64,000 nt of DNA, taken from JAFAYN01 sp963733105. Lineage in GTDB: Bacteria > Gemmatimonadota > Gemmatimonadetes > Longimicrobiales > Longimicrobiaceae. The notes below the pieces were generated by a model, which saw nothing but the letters and a program-made list of their open reading frames with translations, searched no databases and was not told the DNA's origin. Location of the stretch: contig CAVTCB010000016.1 in assembly GCA_963733105.1 (NCBI GenBank), forward strand, positions 1-64,000, written 5' to 3'. Within the stretch, counting starts at the first letter, position 1. Every line of letters starts with the position of its first letter. Both the position numbers and the translations under genes were made by a program. Shown here piece after piece: positions 16,727 to 25,355 of this stretch.

Positions 16727-18525
16727 GTCCAGAACGAGGTGAAGCCCTCGGCCAGGAGGCGCTCCCACATCATCGCCAGGCGCGCGGCGGTGCGCGGGAA
16801 GCGGGCGCCGGGGAGCGCGGGGGGCCGCCCGGCGGCGTCCCACCCCTCCAGCAGGGCGCGCGCGTCGGCCTCCGCCAGGGGGGACCGCCCGTCCCGCGCC
16901 CACCCCAGCAGCCCCAGGAGCGCGCGGCGCACGGCGTCGCTCCCCCCGGCCACGCGGGGGAGGAGCTTCATGGCGAGCGCCAGGTCCAGCGGGTCCACCG
17001 GCTCGCCGCGGCGGGTGCGGAACGCGGGCGCGACCTCGGCGGCGTGCAGGACGAAGAGCGCCGCCTCGTCGCGCGTGCGGTACCCCGCCTGCAGGCCGGC
17101 GGGCGCGAGCCAGCTGTTGGCGGCGGCGAGCGCCTCCACCGTGGCGCGGACGCGCTCCCGCTCCGCCTCGCTCAGCGGGCCGAGGCCGGCCAGGGTGACG
17201 GCGCGGGGGTGCCAGGCGGAGACGGGCCACCAGGCGGGCTCCGGCTCGGCGGCGGCGCCCAGCGGCTCCCAGGCGGCCAGGTCCACCTCCGCCAGCTCCA
17301 GGGTGAAGGCGCGGTCCAGCACCTTGCGGGAGAAGCCGTGCGCGCTCTCGTCCACGTTCACCGTGCCGACGAGCGCCAGGTTGGGGGGGAGGACGACGCG
17401 GGCCCACTCCTCGCCGGGGCCGTGAGCGGAGTGCAGGAGGGGCGCGGTGGCGAAGCCGCCGGCGGGGTGGGGGCGCCGGTCCTCGATGCGGCTCAGCACC
17501 TCGGCGAAGTACTGCTCCACGCGCGCCAGGTTCATCTCGTCCAGCACCGCCACCCGGTGGCGGCGGGGGTGCTCCATGGCCTCGCGGGCGGCGTCCAGCA
17601 CGGCGCCGGGGCGGAATTCGCCCCGCAGGTCGGTGTACCCCAGCACGTCCGCGCTGTCCGTCCAGTCCGGGCGCACGGGAACCAGCCGGGCGGCGCCCCC
17701 GGTCCCCTCCGCCACCAGCGCCGGGAGGCGCGACTTCCCCGTCCCCGTCACCCCGGCCAGGATCACGAACGGCTTGGTGCGGAGCGCGGCCACGTACGCC
17801 GCCACCTGCCACGGCTCGTACACGAAGCCGCGCCGCCCCACGTATTCCAGCAGCTCCTCCAGCGCCGCCGCGGGGTCCCACGGCCGGTCCCACTCCTGCG
17901 GCTCCCCGGCCTCCTCCGCCCCGGCGCGCTCGCGCTCCTCCACACCGCGCCGGTACGCGGCGAGCAGCGCCTCCAGGTCGCCCGCCAGGACGTCTTCCGG
18001 GGGGACGCTCCCGGCCTCGTACAGCCGGTACGCCACCACGGAGGCGGGGTCGGCCACGGGGCCGGAGTCGGAGCGCAGGTCGATGGCGTCGTCCAGGAGG
18101 AAGCCGCGCTCGCAGAGCCCGTCGCAGCGGGTGCGCAGCCCGGCGGCGCGGGCGCGCAGCACCGTGCGGGCGATCTCCCTCCCCACCTGCCGGCGGGGCT
18201 CGGCCGTCCCCTGCCCGAGGGCCAGGTACACGCCGCTCATGTCCTGCCGGAAGAGGAGGGCGCAGAAGAGCCCCTCGCGCACGCTGGTGGTCTCGCGCGT
18301 GTCGAACAGCGCCACCCAGGGGACGCGCGCCCAGCTCCCGAACCCCGCCGACCAGGCCACGCGCATCCCCGGGTGCGCGCGGACGGCCGGGTGCGCGGAG
18401 AGCGCCTGCCGGAGCGCCTTGAAGACGCCCCACAGCTCGTGCTCCTGCCCGAACGGCTCCGTCCGCGCCGCCGCGTAGCGCGCGAGGATGCGCTCCAGCT
18501 GTCCGCCCACGCTCTCCGCCTGCAT
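16723..18525 (-). CDS. McrB-like AAA+ ATPase/GTPase with DUF3578-like N-terminus
   Basis: 600 aa. Residues 1-180 (ILARYAAARTEPFGQEHELW, PWVALFDTRETTSVREGLFC, GVYLALGQGTAEPRRQVGRE) match the DUF3578/MrcB-type N-terminal DNA-recognition domain. The AAA domain has Walker A GVTGTGKS (258-265), Walker B VLDEMN (327-332) and the McrB-style MNLARVEQYFAEVLSRIE, then VGTVNVDESAHGFSRKVLDR. Together with the overlapping nuclease gene it forms a type IV, modification-dependent restriction system. Start ATG 18525 after GGGGGAGCG. Confidence 0.85.
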   Translation of the reverse strand: MQAESVGGQLERILARYAAARTEPFGQEHELWGVFKALRQALSAHPAVRAHPGMRVAWSAGFGSWARVPWVALFDTRETTSVREGLFCALLFRQDMSGVYLALGQGTAEPRRQVGREIARTVLRARAAGLRTRCDGLCERGFLLDDAIDLRSDSGPVADPASVVAYRLYEAGSVPPEDVLAGDLEALLAAYRRGVEERERAGAEEAGEPQEWDRPWDPAAALEELLEYVGRRGFVYEPWQVAAYVAALRTKPFVILAGVTGTGKSRLPALVAEGTGGAARLVPVRPDWTDSADVLGYTDLRGEFRPGAVLDAAREAMEHPRRHRVAVLDEMNLARVEQYFAEVLSRIEDRRPHPAGGFATAPLLHSAHGPGEEWARVVLPPNLALVGTVNVDESAHGFSRKVLDRAFTLELAEVDLAAWEPLGAAAEPEPAWWPVSAWHPRAVTLAGLGPLSEAERERVRATVEALAAANSWLAPAGLQAGYRTRDEAALFVLHAAEVAPAFRTRRGEPVDPLDLALAMKLLPRVAGGSDAVRRALLGLLGWARDGRSPLAEADARALLEGWDAAGRPPALPGARFPRTAARLAMMWERLLAEGFTSFWT

Positions 18526-18649
18526 CGCTCCCCCGTGCGGGTTCCCGCCGCGGCGCCCCTTGGCGCCAGTCCTCGCGCGAGGTCTGATAACCCTTCTCCC
18601 GGGGTTTGTTCACAGAGTGGACACCGGGGCGCCTTGCATGACCATGTGT

Positions 18650-18671
18650 TTGTATTATGATTATCATACAA
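18650..18671. promoter_or_regulatory. AT-rich palindromic operator candidate before the thiolase operon
   Basis: In a divergent 183-bp region, TTGTAT and ATACAA flank the perfect palindrome TATGAT-T-ATCATA (18656-18668). A -10-like TATTAT overlaps it. Such AT-rich dyads are typical TetR-family sites, and a TetR gene ends the downstream operon (22269-22865). The site could also affect the divergent McrB-like gene. Confidence 0.5.
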
Positions 18672-18708
18672 TGAAGTCAGGCCGGTCCATCACCAGGAGG
18701 CGAGAGCC

Positions 18709-19944
18709 ATGGCGGACGCATACATCATCGACGCGGTGCGGACCCCGCGGGGGCGGGGGAAGAAGGGGAAGGGCTCGCTCACGGAGGTGCACCCGCAGGA
18801 GCTGCTGGCCCAGACCCTGGTCCGGCTGACGGAGCGCACCGGGATCGACGCGGGCGACGTGGAGGACGTGGTGGTGGGGTGCGTGTCGCAGGTGGGGGAG
18901 CAGGGCGCCAACGTGGCCCGCAACGCGGTGCTCGCGGCGGACTGGCCGCTGCACGTCTCGGGCGTGGCGCTCAACCGCTTCTGCGGCTCCGGGCTCCAGG
19001 CGGTCAACTTCGCCGCCATGGGGGTGATGTCCGGGGCGCAGGATCTGGCGGTGGGCGGCGGGGTGGAGAGCATGTCGCGCGTTCCCATGGGCTCCGACGG
19101 CGGCGAGGGCGACGGGATCAACCCGCGCCTGCGCCGCAGGCACTTCCAGGTGCCGCAGGGGATCAGCGCCGACCTCATCGCCACCCTGGAGGGCTTCACC
19201 CGCGAGGAGCTGGACGCATTCGCGCTGGAGTCGCAGCGGCGCGCGGCCGGGGCGCAGGGGGAGTGCCGCTTCTCGCGCTCGCTCTTCCCCGTGCGCGACC
19301 CGGAGACCGGCGCCGTGCTGCTGGAGCGGGACGAGTACCTCCGCCCCGAGACCACGGCGGAGGCGCTGGCCGGGCTCCCGGCCGCGTTCGAGCGGGCGGG
19401 CGCCACCCCCGCGGGGCCGGAGGGCGAGACGCTGGACGAGATGGTCCTGGCGAAGTACCCGCGGGCCGGCGCCGTGCGCCACCTGCACACGGCGGGGAAC
19501 TCCAGCGGGATCGTGGACGGCGCGGCGGCGGTGCTCCTGGCCTCGGAGGGGTACGTCCGCGCCCACGGCCTGGAGCCCCGCGCCCGCGTCCGCTCCATGG
19601 CCACGCACGCCGAGGACCCGGTGATCATGCTCACCGCCCCCACCGAGACGGCGCGCCGGGCGCTCCGCAAGGCGGGGATGGAGGCGGGCGACGTGGACCT
19701 CTGGGAGATCAACGAGGCCTTCGCCGCCGTCCCCCTGCAGACCATCCGCAACCTGGGGCTCGACCCGGAGCGGGTGAACGTGAACGGCGGCGCCATCGCG
19801 CTGGGGCACCCGCTGGGCGCCACCGGGGCCATGCTCCTGGGGACGGCGCTGGACGAGCTGGAGCGGCGCGGGCTCGCCACCGCGCTGGTCACCCTGTGCA
19901 TCGCGGGTGGGCAGGGCGTCGCCACGGTGATCGAGCGGATCTGA
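18709..19944 (+). CDS. Acetyl-CoA acetyltransferase (thiolase)
   Basis: 411 aa; start ATG after AGGAGGCGAGAGCC. Catalytic landmarks of thiolases are intact: the nucleophile Cys in ALNRFCGSGLQAVNF, NEAFAAVPLQT, His in NGGAIALGHPLGATGA, and the second Cys in LVTLCIAGGQGVAT. It cleaves 3-ketoacyl-CoA or condenses acetyl-CoA. It leads an operon with an MFS carrier, two hotdog-fold proteins and a TetR regulator, suggesting uptake and beta-oxidation-like catabolism of an acyl or aromatic acid (inference). Confidence 0.92.
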   Translation: MADAYIIDAVRTPRGRGKKGKGSLTEVHPQELLAQTLVRLTERTGIDAGDVEDVVVGCVSQVGEQGANVARNAVLAADWPLHVSGVALNRFCGSGLQAVNFAAMGVMSGAQDLAVGGGVESMSRVPMGSDGGEGDGINPRLRRRHFQVPQGISADLIATLEGFTREELDAFALESQRRAAGAQGECRFSRSLFPVRDPETGAVLLERDEYLRPETTAEALAGLPAAFERAGATPAGPEGETLDEMVLAKYPRAGAVRHLHTAGNSSGIVDGAAAVLLASEGYVRAHGLEPRARVRSMATHAEDPVIMLTAPTETARRALRKAGMEAGDVDLWEINEAFAAVPLQTIRNLGLDPERVNVNGGAIALGHPLGATGAMLLGTALDELERRGLATALVTLCIAGGQGVATVIERI

Positions 19945-19947
19945 GGC

Positions 19948-21249
19948 GTGGCGGCGCTCGCTCCCCCCGCGCCGCGGGGGCGCTTCCACTACGCCTGGGT
20001 GGTGGCGGGGGTCACCTTCCTGACCCTGCTGGCCGCGGCGGGGGTGCGCTCCGCCCCCGCGGTGCTGATGGTGCCGCTGGAGGAGGAGCTGGGATGGAGC
20101 CGGGCCACCCTCTCCCTGGCGGTCTCCGTCAACCTGGTGCTGTACGGGCTGATGGGCCCCTTCGCCGCGGCCATCATGGACCGGCTCGGGGTGCGGCGGA
20201 CCATGCTGCTCTCGCTCGGCGTCACCGCGGCGGGGGTGGCGGCCACGACGCTGATGACCCGCCCCTGGCAGCTGGTGCTGCTCTGGGGCGTGGTGGTGGG
20301 CGGGGGGACGGGGATGACGGCGCTGGTGCTGGGCGCCACCGTGGTGAGCCGCTGGTTCGCGACCCGGCGCGGGGTGGTGATGGGCGTCCTCACCGCCAGC
20401 ACCGCCACGGGGCAGCTCGTCTTCCTCCCCGCCCTGGCCGCGCTCACCGCGAGCTCCGGGTGGCGCCCCGCCGTGCTGGTGGTGGCGGGAGTCATGGCGG
20501 CGGTCCTCCCGCTGGTGGCGCTGCTGATGCGCGACCGGCCGTCGCAGGTGGGGCTGGCCCCCTTCGGAGCGACGGAGGCGGACGCTCCTCCGCCGCGCCC
20601 GGAGGGGAGCGCCGCGGCGGCGGCCGTGGACGCGCTGCGGCGGGGGGTGCGCTCCCGCGACTTCCTCCTCCTGGCGGGGACCTTCTTCATCTGCGGCGCC
20701 AGCACCAACGGGCTGGTGGGGACGCACCTGGTTCCCGCCGCCCACGACCACGGCATCCCCGAGGTGGCCGCGGCGGGGCTCCTGGCGATGATGGGGGTGT
20801 TCGACTTCGTGGGGACCACCCTCTCGGGGTGGCTCTCCGACCGCTGGGACTCGCGCCGCCTCCTGGCCTGGTACTACTCGCTCCGGGGCCTGTCGCTGCT
20901 CTTCCTCCCCCTGGCCCTGGCGGGCCCGGAGCCGGCGCGCTGGGCCTTCGCGGTGTTCTACGGGCTGGACTGGATCGCCACCGTCCCGCCCACGGTGAAG
21001 CTCACGGCGGGCGCCTTCGGGGCGGAGCGCGCGGGGGTGATGTTCGGGTGGGTGGTGGCCGCGCACCAGCTCGGCGCGGCGGCGGCGGCGTTCGGGGCGG
21101 GGATGGTGCGGACCGTGCTGGGCGACTACGAGACGGCCTTCTGGAGCGCGGGGGCGCTCTGCTTCCTGGCCGCGGCCATGGCGCTGCGGGTGGGGAGCGG
21201 GGCGCGCCGCCCGGAGGCCGCCGCCGTCCCCGCCGCGGCGGGCGGCTGA
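19948..21249 (+). CDS. MFS transporter
   Basis: 433 aa from GTG 19948, 3 nt after the thiolase stop. About 12 hydrophobic helices, with MFS signatures: loop 2-3 DRLGVRRTMLLSLGV, GTGMTALVLGATVVSRWFA, and loop 8-9 LSGWLSDRWDSRRLLAW. The N-terminal FHYAWVVAGVTFLTLL is typical of the OFA/monocarboxylate-type branch. A carboxylate substrate fits the operon, but specificity cannot be read from sequence. Confidence 0.88.
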   Translation: MAALAPPAPRGRFHYAWVVAGVTFLTLLAAAGVRSAPAVLMVPLEEELGWSRATLSLAVSVNLVLYGLMGPFAAAIMDRLGVRRTMLLSLGVTAAGVAATTLMTRPWQLVLLWGVVVGGGTGMTALVLGATVVSRWFATRRGVVMGVLTASTATGQLVFLPALAALTASSGWRPAVLVVAGVMAAVLPLVALLMRDRPSQVGLAPFGATEADAPPPRPEGSAAAAAVDALRRGVRSRDFLLLAGTFFICGASTNGLVGTHLVPAAHDHGIPEVAAAGLLAMMGVFDFVGTTLSGWLSDRWDSRRLLAWYYSLRGLSLLFLPLALAGPEPARWAFAVFYGLDWIATVPPTVKLTAGAFGAERAGVMFGWVVAAHQLGAAAAAFGAGMVRTVLGDYETAFWSAGALCFLAAAMALRVGSGARRPEAAAVPAAAGG

Positions 21250-21271
21250 CGACCACCACCCGAGGAGGAGC

Positions 21272-21797
21272 ATGGCGACCACGGAGACGGAGGCCCCCGC
21301 GCGCACGCGCACCCACGCCTGGGACGACCCGCGGGTGGGCGCGGGGGCGGCGCGGACGCTGTCCGGGCTGGAGTACCTGCGTGCCATCGCGGGCGGCGAG
21401 GTCCCGCTCCCGCCCATCCTGGGGACGCTGGGGATCGGCGGGGCGGAGTTCGAGGAGGGGCGCGCGGTGTTCTGGACCGACCCGGCGCGAGTTCCACTAC
21501 AACGCCATCGGGACGGTGCACGGCGGGCTGGCCGCCACCCTGTGCGACACGGCCGTGGGGTGCGCCGTCCACTCCACGCTCCCCGCGGGCGCCGGGTACA
21601 CCACGCTGGAGCTGAAGGTCAACTTCATCCGCCCCCTCTCCGTGGACACGGGCCGGGTGTTCTGCGAGGGGCGGGTCATCCACGTGGGCGGGCGGGTGGC
21701 CACGGCGGAGGCGCGGGTGACGGACGCGGCGGGGAAGCTGTACGCGCACGCCACCACCACCTGCATGGTGTTCCGCCCCGGCGCGCCGGAGGGGTGA
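21272..21797 (+). CDS. PaaI-type hotdog thioesterase (one frameshift)
   Basis: The N-terminus (SGLEYLRAIAGGEVPLPPIL) is in the frame starting at ATG 21272 after GAGGAG. Near 21490 the frame shifts and continues FHYNAIGTVHGGLAATLCDT, then ELKVNFIRPLSVDTG, the hotdog acyl-CoA thioesterase core with the conserved HGG and Asp. One base change restores the full protein of about 175 aa. It hydrolyses acyl-CoA thioesters (family role). Confidence 0.85.
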
Positions 21798-21798
21798 G

Positions 21799-22269
21799 GT
21801 GCCGGAGACCGCGCGGACGCGCCTGCTGCGCCTGGGGTTCAACCTCTTCCCCGCGTACCGGGGGACGGGGGCGCGCATCACCTACATCGCCGGCGACTTC
21901 CGGGAGATCCGCGTCCGCGTCCCGCTGAGCTGGCGCACCCGCAACTACGTGGGGACCATCTTCGGCGGGAGCATGTACGCCGCCGTGGACCCCATCTACA
22001 TGATCATGCTCATCCGGACGCTGGGCCCGGACTACGTGGTGTGGGACAAGTCCGCGTCCATCCGCTTCCGCCGCCCGGGGCGCGGCACCCTGTACGCCCG
22101 CTTCCTCCTCCCGGAGGAGGAGACGGACGCCGTGCGCGAGGCCGCGGCGCTCGCGCCCTCCGTGGACCGCGTCTACCGGGTGGAGCTGGCCGACGCGGAG
22201 GGGGTGGTGCACGCCGAGGTGGAGAAGACGATCTACGTCCGCCGCAGGGATGCGGAGGGGGGCCGCTGA
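21799..22269 (+). CDS. DUF4442 family hotdog protein
   Basis: 156 aa from GTG 21799, 1 nt after the thioesterase stop. NYVGTIFGGSMYAAVDPIYM and DYVVWDKSASIRFRRPGRGT are the DUF4442 hotdog signatures, related to acyl-CoA thioesterases. The stop overlaps the TetR start by one base. Likely handles acyl-CoA in the same pathway as its neighbours. Confidence 0.85.
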   Translation: MPETARTRLLRLGFNLFPAYRGTGARITYIAGDFREIRVRVPLSWRTRNYVGTIFGGSMYAAVDPIYMIMLIRTLGPDYVVWDKSASIRFRRPGRGTLYARFLLPEEETDAVREAAALAPSVDRVYRVELADAEGVVHAEVEKTIYVRRRDAEGGR

Positions 22270-22865
22270 TGGTGCGCTATTCCAGGGAGCACAAGGAGGA
22301 GACCCGCCGTCGCATCCTCGCGGCGGCGTCCCGCGCCTACCGCGAGGAGGGGGTCTCCGGGGTAGGAATCGGGGAGCTGATGCAGAGCATCGGGCTCACG
22401 CACGGGGGGTTCTACGCCCACTTCCCCAGCAAGGACGCGCTGGTGGCGGAGGCGTGCGAGGCCGCGCGCTCGGAGATGGCGGCGCGCCTCTTCGACGACG
22501 CGGACGCGGTGGGGGGGGCGGAGGGGCTGCGCCGGGTGATCCGCGGCTACGTGAGCCGTCTCCACCGCGACGACCCCGGGACGGGGTGCGTGATGCCCGC
22601 CCTGGCCGCGGACGCGTCCCGCGCCGCCCCGGAGGTGCGCGCCGGGTTCACGGGCGCGCTGCGCGCGCTGCTGGGGCGGCTGGGGCGGCTCCTCCGTCCG
22701 GGCGGCGCCGAGTCGGACCCGCCGGACGAGGCGCTGGTGCTGGCGTCGGGGATGGTGGGGGCGGTGCTCCTGGCCCGCGCCGTGGACGACCCGGAGCTGA
22801 GCGACCGCATCCTGCTGGCCGCGCGCCGGTTCTACAGCGATGCCTTCGCACCGGAGGAGGGCTGA
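22269..22865 (+). CDS. TetR family transcriptional regulator
   Basis: 198 aa. N-terminal TetR HTH: SREHKEETRRRILAAASRAY, GVGIGELMQSIGLTHGGFYA, HFPSKDALVAEACE. The C-terminal part (GCVMPALAADASRAAPEVR) is typical of the acyl-CoA or xenobiotic-type TetR_C domains. As the last gene of the thiolase operon it probably represses it through the dyad at 18650-18671 (inference). Confidence 0.9.
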   Translation: MVRYSREHKEETRRRILAAASRAYREEGVSGVGIGELMQSIGLTHGGFYAHFPSKDALVAEACEAARSEMAARLFDDADAVGGAEGLRRVIRGYVSRLHRDDPGTGCVMPALAADASRAAPEVRAGFTGALRALLGRLGRLLRPGGAESDPPDEALVLASGMVGAVLLARAVDDPELSDRILLAARRFYSDAFAPEEG

Positions 22866-22907
22866 GCGGCGCTTGTCCGGGAGGCTGGCGGCGGCTAGTG
22901 TACGCCC

Positions 22908-23498
22908 ATGGAACCCATCTTCTTCGCCAACCCCGCCGAGTTCCGCGCCTGGCTCGAGGAGCACCACGAGTCCGAGCGCGAGTTGCACGTGGGCTATTAC
23001 AAGAAGGGCACGGGCCGGCCGAGCATGACCTGGCCGGAGTCGGTGGACCAGGCGCTCTGCTTCGGCTGGATCGACGGGGTGCGCAGGAGCCTGGGCGAGG
23101 AGGCGTACACCATCCGCTTCACCCCCCGCAAGGCGCGGAGCACCTGGAGCGCGGTGAACCTGAAGCGCGTCCCGGAGCTGGTCGAGGCGGGGCTGATGCG
23201 CCCCGCGGGGCTGCGGGCGTACGAGGCGCGCACGGAGGACAACTCCCGGATCTACGCGTACGAGCAGAAGGAAGCCGCCGCGCTGGCCCCGGACGAGGAG
23301 GCGGCGTTCCGCGCCGAGGCGGTGGCGTGGGAGTTCTTCCAGTCGCGCCCCGCCGGGTACCGGAAGACGGCCGTCCACTGGGTGACGAGCGCCAAGAAGG
23401 AGGAGACCCGCCGGAAGCGCCTCGCCACGCTGATCGACGACTCCGCGCACGGACGCACCCTCGCGCAGCTGACGCGCCCGCCGAAGCGGTCGGAGTGA
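22908..23498 (+). CDS. YdeI/OmpD-associated family protein
   Basis: 196 aa. FANPAEFRAWLEEHHESERE, WPESVDQALCFGWIDGVRRS, IRFTPRKARSTWSAVN and WVTSAKKEETRRKRLATLID are the signatures of the YdeI/OmpD-associated family, whose function is poorly defined (linked to cationic-peptide or bacteriocin tolerance in a few species). It stands 42 nt after the TetR gene and may be separate. Confidence 0.88.
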   Translation: MEPIFFANPAEFRAWLEEHHESERELHVGYYKKGTGRPSMTWPESVDQALCFGWIDGVRRSLGEEAYTIRFTPRKARSTWSAVNLKRVPELVEAGLMRPAGLRAYEARTEDNSRIYAYEQKEAAALAPDEEAAFRAEAVAWEFFQSRPAGYRKTAVHWVTSAKKEETRRKRLATLIDDSAHGRTLAQLTRPPKRSE

Positions 23499-23521
23499 CC
23501 CTGAACCCTTCCGAGATCACC

Positions 23522-23923
23522 ATGCCCGACGACACCCGTTCCTGGCAGCCCGTCCTTCCCGGTGGCGACGTCCCGCCGCCGCGGGGCAACTACTCCCCCG
23601 CCGTGCGCGCGGGCGACTTCGTCTACGTGTCCGGCCAGGTCCCGCGCGACGCCGCGACCGGCGAGCTGCTCGGCGGGGACGACGTGGCGGAGCAGACCCG
23701 CCACACCCTGCAGAAGCTGGACGCCGTGCTCCGCACCGCCGGGGGCTCGCTCGCCGACGTGGTCTCGGTGACCGCCTACCTGGAGGACATCGGCGAGTGG
23801 GACGCCTTCAACCGCGTCTACGGCGAGGTGTTCCGCCCGCCGTACCCCACCCGCACCACCGTGGGCGTGCGCCTGGGCGACGTGCGCGTGGAGATCAGCG
23901 CGGTGGCGTACATCCCCCGCTGA
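23522..23923 (+). CDS. RidA family protein (enamine/imine deaminase)
   Basis: 133 aa starting MPDDTRSWQPVLPGG. RidA core: NYSPAVRAGDFVYVSGQVPR, then AEQTRHTLQKLDAVL, DVVSVTAYLEDIGEWDAFN, and PPYPTRTTVGVR, where the conserved Arg is the substrate-binding residue, ending VEISAVAYIPR. RidA proteins hydrolyse reactive enamines from PLP enzymes. Followed by repeat copy B2. Confidence 0.9.
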   Translation: MPDDTRSWQPVLPGGDVPPPRGNYSPAVRAGDFVYVSGQVPRDAATGELLGGDDVAEQTRHTLQKLDAVLRTAGGSLADVVSVTAYLEDIGEWDAFNRVYGEVFRPPYPTRTTVGVRLGDVRVEISAVAYIPR

Positions 23924-23939
23924 CACCGACGGCCCTCCT

Positions 23940-24023
23940 CGCACGTCCTGGCGTACCCCCCACCCCCTACCCCTCCCCCACAAGGGGGGAGGGGAGAACG
24001 ACAACTACAGGTACGAGAAGAAG
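23940..24023. repeat. G/C-run hairpin extension beside repeat B2
   Basis: Contains CCCCTCCCCC and GGGGGAGGGG around a short loop, then AACTAC and AGAAGTTGCGTG. The same arrangement follows copies B1 (7866-7935) and B5 (56440-56569, where the hairpin is doubled), so it is a facultative 3' extension of the B element. Confidence 0.65.
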
Positions 24024-24156
24024 TTGCGTGAGGGATGCGAGCCCGAAGGGGCGAGACCCCGCGTAGTTTGCGGGGGCTCGACTCCGTTAGCCGGCGTTGT
24101 TTGCCGGCTTACGGAGCCGCAGCCCGACCCCGCGCCAGCGGGGGCACGCCCGAACC
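24024..24156 (-). repeat. Structured 3'-UTR-type repeat, copy B2
   Basis: Read on the minus strand it starts GGTTCGGGCGTGCCCCC, 10 nt after the stop of the TolB-like gene. The central hairpin has arms CTCCGTTAGCCGGC and GCCGGCTTACGGAG with a single T-T mismatch. The GAGAC hairpin has stem CCCGC/GCGGG. Both stems differ from other copies yet remain paired. Confidence 0.8.
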
Positions 24157-24166
24157 TTCACACGAC

Positions 24167-25291
24167 TCACGTGTCCGCACCGCGCGAACGAGCCTCCGGT
24201 ATCCAGCGCGGGAGCCAGTCCGGCCCCGGCGAGCGCGTCAGGCGGGTGGTCCCCGTCCCGTCGGCGCGCGCCAGGTACAGCTCCACGTCCCCGTCCCGCG
24301 TGGAGGTGAAGGCCAGGAAGCGCCCGTCCGGCGACCAGGCGGGCATGTCGTCCTTCCCCCGCCCGTCCCCCACCTCCAGGCGCTTCCCCGTGCGCACGTC
24401 GGCCACGTGCACGCGGGAAGTGCCCGCGCGCGTCCGCGTCACGTACGCCATGCGCGTCCCGTCGGGCGACCAGGCGTGCTCGCCCTCCTGCACGTCCGCG
24501 CGCGCCGCGCTCGTGTCCGGCTCCGCCCTGAGCCTGCGGATCCCCGACCCGTCCGGGCGCACCAGGTAGACCCGGTCCATCCCCTCCCGGTTGCTCAGGA
24601 AGGCGATCCAGCGGCCGTCCGGCGACCACTGGGCGCCCCAGTCGTCGCGGTGGAAGGCGGTCAGGCGGCGCTGCTCGGTCCCGTCCGGGCGCATCACGTA
24701 GATCTCCGCGTCGCCGTCGCGGCTGGAGGCGAAGGCGATCCACCCCCCGTCGGGCGACACCGCGGGCTCGAAGTTCCCCTCGCGGTTGTCCGTGAGCCGC
24801 CGCGCCCCGCCCCCGTCCCGCCCCGCGCGGAACAGGTCGCGGAAGCTGGCCCGGTCCGACTCGAACACCAGCCACCCCCCGTCCGGCGCCCAGCTCGGCG
24901 CCCGGGCCCGCGCGCTCCGCGGCGCCACCGGGGTCGGCGTCCCCCCGGCCAGCGGGTGGAGCGCCAGCTCCTCGTAGTGGTCCAGCGAGTCCTCCATCAC
25001 CGACACCACCAGGAGCCCCGAGCCGTCCGGCGACGGGGCCGCCGGGTAGTCGGCCGCCGGGCTCGCCGTCAGGCGCCGCTCCCCGCTCCCGTCGGGGCGG
25101 AGCAGGTACACCTCCGCGTCGCCGTCTCGCTCCGACACGAAGGCGAGCGTCCCGGCGATCCCCCGCCGCTCCTCCAGCGACAGGGTGTCCCCCGCAGCCG
25201 CCGCGGAGCGGGAGGCGCCGTCCCCTCCGCGGCACCCCGCCAGGGCGAGGAGGAGCACGGCCGCGGCGCCGGCATTGTGCGAGTGTCTCAT
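24167..25291 (-). CDS. TolB-like WD40/PD40 repeat lipoprotein
   Basis: 374 aa. Lipoprotein signal (AVLLLALAGC, lipobox Cys at about residue 19). At least six PD40 blades follow, with units such as AFVSERDGDAEVYLLRPDGS, SWAPDGGWLVFESDRAS, SPDGGWIAFASSRDGDAEIY and WSPDGRFLAFTSTRDGDVEL. These form a TolB-type beta-propeller, periplasmic or outer-membrane anchored. Partner unknown; no Tol-Pal genes are nearby. Confidence 0.85.
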   Translation of the reverse strand: MRHSHNAGAAAVLLLALAGCRGGDGASRSAAAAGDTLSLEERRGIAGTLAFVSERDGDAEVYLLRPDGSGERRLTASPAADYPAAPSPDGSGLLVVSVMEDSLDHYEELALHPLAGGTPTPVAPRSARARAPSWAPDGGWLVFESDRASFRDLFRAGRDGGGARRLTDNREGNFEPAVSPDGGWIAFASSRDGDAEIYVMRPDGTEQRRLTAFHRDDWGAQWSPDGRWIAFLSNREGMDRVYLVRPDGSGIRRLRAEPDTSAARADVQEGEHAWSPDGTRMAYVTRTRAGTSRVHVADVRTGKRLEVGDGRGKDDMPAWSPDGRFLAFTSTRDGDVELYLARADGTGTTRLTRSPGPDWLPRWIPEARSRGADT

Positions 25292-25355
25292 CGAGAATCC
25301 GTTGCGGGAAGGCCGCGCGCCCCGGAGCCCCGGGGCGCGCGGTACTGCGAGAGCG

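Noticed and set aside
14999..18667. Very long minus-strand frame spanning both Mcr genes as one fusion
   Set aside because: Its upstream two thirds is a shadow of the McrB-like frame. The real nuclease starts at GTG 16726, overlapping the McrB stop.
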